Assembly: GCA_964430205.1 (NCBI GenBank)
Contig: CAYSER010000038.1
Location: 1-7,142 of the forward strand
DNA length: 7,142 nucleotides
Reading direction: 5' to 3'
Source of the DNA: CAJBLF01 sp964430205
Lineage (GTDB): Bacteria; Patescibacteriota; Gracilibacteria; Absconditabacterales; Absconditicoccaceae
The first letter of the stretch is position 1, and the number at the start of each line of letters is the position of its first letter. Under the pieces are notes generated by a model. The model was given only the letters and a program-made list of their open reading frames with translations. It was not told the origin of the DNA and searched no databases. The position numbers and the translations under genes are program-made. Below are positions 5,593 through 7,142 of this stretch, piece by piece.

Positions 5593-6831
5593 ATGATCGA
5601 TTTGAAAAAAGTGCGCGATGATATCGAAGCGTACAAACTCATTTGTCAGCATAAAGGCAAAAAGATAGATGTCGATGGTATCCTTGCAAAGGACGATCAA
5701 AGGAAGGAGTCTCAGCAGAAGATCGATGCCATGAAATTCCAACAGAAGGAATTAGCAGCTAAGAAGGATTATGAAGGCGCTAAAGCGTTGAAAAGCGATA
5801 TCCAGGCTTTAGAAGATCAGTATGTTAAGATCGTCGAAGAGCTCAATAAGGATCTTTTGACGATGCCGAATACCGCATTACATCCCGATGTGCCTATCGG
5901 CAAGGATGAGACGGAAAATGTCGTCGTCAAGACGTTTGGCGAACAACCGCATTTCGATTTCGAGCCGAAGGATCATATGACGCTCATGAAACAGCATGAT
6001 ATGGTCGATGTAGAGAGGTGAGTCAAGCTCGCATGAGCTCGCAGCTATTTCCTCAAGGGCGATGGGATGCTCTTGGAGCAGGCTGTGCTTCAGTATACTT
6101 TGAAACTTTTGGTGGCAAAAGGATTCATTCCTATGAATGTTCCGAATATCGTAAATCCTGAATGTCTTATAGGAACAGGATATTTTCCTGGGGGTGAAGA
6201 GGATGCTTACCGATTGGAGAGAGATAATCAACGATTGATCTGAACGTCTGAGATTCCCGTCACTGCCTATCATATGGATGAAGTCTTGGATGAGAAGGAA
6301 CTTCCCAAGAAATATTGCTGATATTCTGCGTGTTTCCGTAGGGAGGCATGAACCTACGGCAAGGATACGGCAGGACTCTATAGAGTGCATCAATTCATGA
6401 AAGTCGAACAGGTCGTGATATTGCCTGAAGACGAGAAAATGTCCAATGAATATCATCAGCAGATCCTTCAGAACTCAATGGATATCCTCGATGATCTCAA
6501 AGTCCCGTATCGTTTACTGCAGCTTTGCAGCGGTGATTTGGCTATAGGGAAATATAATTCCCATGATTTGGAATGCTGGATGCCATCACGTAATGCGTAC
6601 GGCGAAACTCATTCCGTGACTTCTTTCTTGGATTTCCAGGCTCGCAGATTGAATCTCCGTTATCGTGATGCTGACGGTAAGATTAAGTACTGCTATACCA
6701 TGAATAATACCGCTATTGCCACTCCAAGAATACTTATCGCTCTCATAGAGAACAATCAGCAACCTGATGGTAGCATCAAAATCCCTGATGTCTTGGTTCC
6801 GTATATGGGCAAGGAATTTATCGGGAAATAA
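5593..6831 (+). CDS. serS: Seryl-tRNA synthetase
   Basis: SerRS charges tRNA-Ser in the cytoplasm. The 412-residue length is normal for the bacterial enzyme. Residues 1 to about 100 form the lysine- and glutamate-rich antiparallel coiled coil that grips the tRNA long arm. The class II catalytic core follows: ERGVKLAGARSYFLKGDG (from 141), the serine-binding GTSEIP loop (217-222), motif 2 CFRREAGTYGKDTAGLYRVH (247-266), and motif 3 TMNNTAIATPRILIALIEN with its Arg379. The motif 3 NNT replaces the more usual bacterial NGS and resembles forms seen elsewhere in the family. Five UGA codons (first at 6019, also in GTSE and REAGTYG) fall on conserved glycines and would otherwise split the gene. ATG 5593 has no Shine-Dalgarno motif. 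The stop is TAA, and a hairpin terminator follows at 6857-6886. Confidence 0.97.
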
Positions 6832-6856
6832 TTGTCAATTGATCCTTGATCATAGC

Positions 6857-6886
6857 AAAAAAAGCTCCTATTATGGAGTTTTTTTT
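6857..6886. terminator. Bidirectional intrinsic terminator after serS
   Basis: CTCC (6865-6868) and GGAG (6875-6878) around a TATTAT loop are extended by a seven-A tract (6857-6863) and an eight-T tract (6879-6886). This gives a terminator for serS on the plus strand and for transcripts of the tRNA region on the minus strand. Confidence 0.8.
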
Positions 6887-6888
6887 GA

Positions 6889-6951
6889 CGACGGAACTAA
6901 GAGATTATCGCTTGGTCGTAAAGCTAGAGTGTGATGGAGGCACCTGCCGGA
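6889..6951 (-). repeat. Duplicated unit, copy 1 (tRNA-Cys 3' end plus downstream spacer)
   Basis: This 63-base stretch matches 7040-7101 with four substitutions and one single-base indel. It contains, on the minus strand, the last 17 bases of tRNA-Cys including CCA, then the spacer that runs down to a terminator. The spacer is as well preserved as the tRNA part, suggesting a fairly recent duplication. Confidence 0.88.
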
Positions 6952-6953
6952 CC

Positions 6954-6969
6954 TGCCTGCCGGTAGGCA
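6954..6969. repeat. Near-palindrome TGCCTGCCGGTAGGCA
   Basis: A 5-bp TGCCT/AGGCA stem with a G-T wobble closing a CCGG loop, GC-rich compared with the surroundings. It lies in the replaced segment of the degenerate tRNA copy. Confidence 0.7.
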
Positions 6970-6975
6970 AGTTCG

Positions 6976-6991
6976 CCCCGCTTAAGCGGGG
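6976..6991. repeat. Perfect palindrome CCCCGCTTAAGCGGGG
   Basis: A 16-base perfect palindrome of high GC content directly abutting the retained anticodon-loop segment of the degenerate tRNA copy. It has no T-tract on either side, so it is unlikely to be a terminator. Confidence 0.85.
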
Positions 6992-7010
6992 TTGCAGACC
7001 CGGATAAAAC

Positions 7011-7038
7011 AAAAAATCCTCAGAGGAGGACTTTTTTT
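7011..7038 (-). terminator. Intrinsic terminator for minus-strand tRNA-Cys
   Basis: On the minus strand TCCTC-CTCT-GAGGA forms a 5-bp stem followed by six T (plus-strand A 7011-7016), 47 bases past the tRNA CCA end. An A-rich tract precedes it (plus-strand T 7032-7038), so it may also work in the other direction. It occupies the same place relative to copy 2 as the 6857-6886 terminator does to copy 1. Confidence 0.75.
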
Positions 7039-7039
7039 A

Positions 7040-7101
7040 CGACGGAACTAAGAGTTGTCGCTTGGTTGTTGAGCTAGAGTGTGATGGAGGCACCTGCCGG
7101 A
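7040..7101 (-). repeat. Duplicated unit, copy 2 (tRNA-Cys 3' end plus downstream spacer)
   Basis: The partner of 6889-6951, about 92% identical. It joins the intact tRNA-Cys 3' end to its terminator. The copies are direct repeats about 150 bases apart. Confidence 0.88.
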
Positions 7102-7142
7102 TTCGAACCGGCGAACCAAGGTTTTGCAGACCCGTCTATTGG
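7085..7142 (-). tRNA. tRNA-Cys (GCA), 5' part beyond the window
   Basis: Read on the minus strand, the 58 visible bases contain the anticodon loop CTGCAAA with U33 before GCA, a 5-base variable loop GGTTC, a T arm GCCGG-TTCGAAT-CCGGC, the acceptor 3' strand AGGTGCC, discriminator U73 and an encoded CCA. GCA together with U73 identifies tRNA-Cys. The anticodon stem has three good pairs and a G-U, but the outermost pair (27-43) would be C-U, which is slightly unusual. The D arm and 5' acceptor strand lie past the right edge, so the acceptor pairing cannot be checked. Confidence 0.88.

Larger units (their letters stand above)
6935..7002 (-). pseudogene. Degenerate tRNA-Cys 3' half carrying palindromes
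   Basis: On the minus strand CGGGTCTGCAA (7002-6992), the anticodon-loop region with GCA, and the last 17 bases through CCA (6951-6935) match the intact tRNA-Cys copy at 7085-7142. Between them the 22 bases of the intact copy that hold the variable loop and most of the T arm are replaced by 40 unrelated bases. These include the perfect palindrome CCCCGCTTAAGCGGGG (6976-6991) and the near-palindrome TGCCTGCCGGTAGGCA (6954-6969). The GTTCGAAT T loop is lost, and no D arm or acceptor 5' strand is visible before the next terminator, so it cannot fold as a tRNA. Confidence 0.8.

Noticed and set aside
5878..6456. 192-residue open frame on the minus strand
   Set aside because: Antisense shadow of serS. 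The plus strand carries all SerRS motifs across this stretch, and the antisense protein resembles nothing known.
1..6831. Interpretation as a cluster of pseudogenes with premature stops
   Set aside because: Interruptions are only TGA, never TAA or TAG, with no frameshifts, and the TGAs sit on conserved glycines. Recoding explains all of them.
1..6831. UGA read as tryptophan (code 4)
   Set aside because: The positions are glycine in the families concerned (for example TKGQI, RGLDYYTG, motif A), and TGG still encodes Trp in hisS and the transporter.
6889..7142. attL/attR of an integrated genetic element
   Set aside because: The repeats share a tRNA 3' end as att sites do, but only about 90 bases separate them, no integrase is present, and the repeat extends well beyond the tRNA. 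A simple duplication fits better, although a residual scar is not excluded.

Overview
The window reads coherently only if UGA is translated as glycine (genetic code 25). Six-frame ORFs under the standard code are short fragments. When UGA is read as Gly, they join into seven plus-strand genes with 56 visible in-frame UGA codons. Many of these fall on glycines that are invariant in well-known families: TKGQI in an AbrB-type protein, MFS motif A, RGLDYYTG in HisRS, and the motif 2 loop of SerRS. UGG is used separately for Trp, and all eight gene ends seen are TAA. This code is known from Absconditabacteria (SR1) and Gracilibacteria (BD1-5/GN02), so the source is most likely an uncultivated member of those CPR/Patescibacteria lineages. 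The 100-base N run shows it is a scaffolded draft assembly.

Layout, left to right. 1-674: 3' half of murA (peptidoglycan precursor synthesis). 675-842: tandem repeat, a hairpin with a T-tract, and a candidate promoter. 843-1043: small AbrB/SpoVT-type DNA-binding protein. 1072-2223: MFS transporter of the TetA/drug:H+ antiporter type. 2224-2337: AT-rich imperfect inverted repeat. 2338-3528: hisS, interrupted by the assembly gap at 2442-2541. 3569-3600: bidirectional terminator. 3617-3778 (minus strand): small two-helix membrane protein, convergent with hisS. 3904-3991: array of palindromes spaced by GATAAA/TTTATC hexamers. 4005-5123: a DUF2304-GT2 fusion, probably a polyprenyl-phosphate sugar transferase. 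5190-5537: IVS-type four-helix-bundle protein flanked by inverted ACGAG-rich repeats. 5593-6831: serS. 6832-7142: duplicated tRNA-Cys 3'-half/spacer/terminator units on the minus strand, with a degenerate copy carrying palindromes and an intact copy running off the window.

The genes are mostly housekeeping: cell wall precursor, two aminoacyl-tRNA synthetases, a tRNA, envelope glycosylation and efflux. They do not form an obvious single pathway. The notable content is the recoded UGA, the intergenic repeat families (one apparently read in frame inside hisS), the free-standing IVS-protein cassette, and the duplicated tRNA region. No CRISPR array, defence system or phage module was seen.
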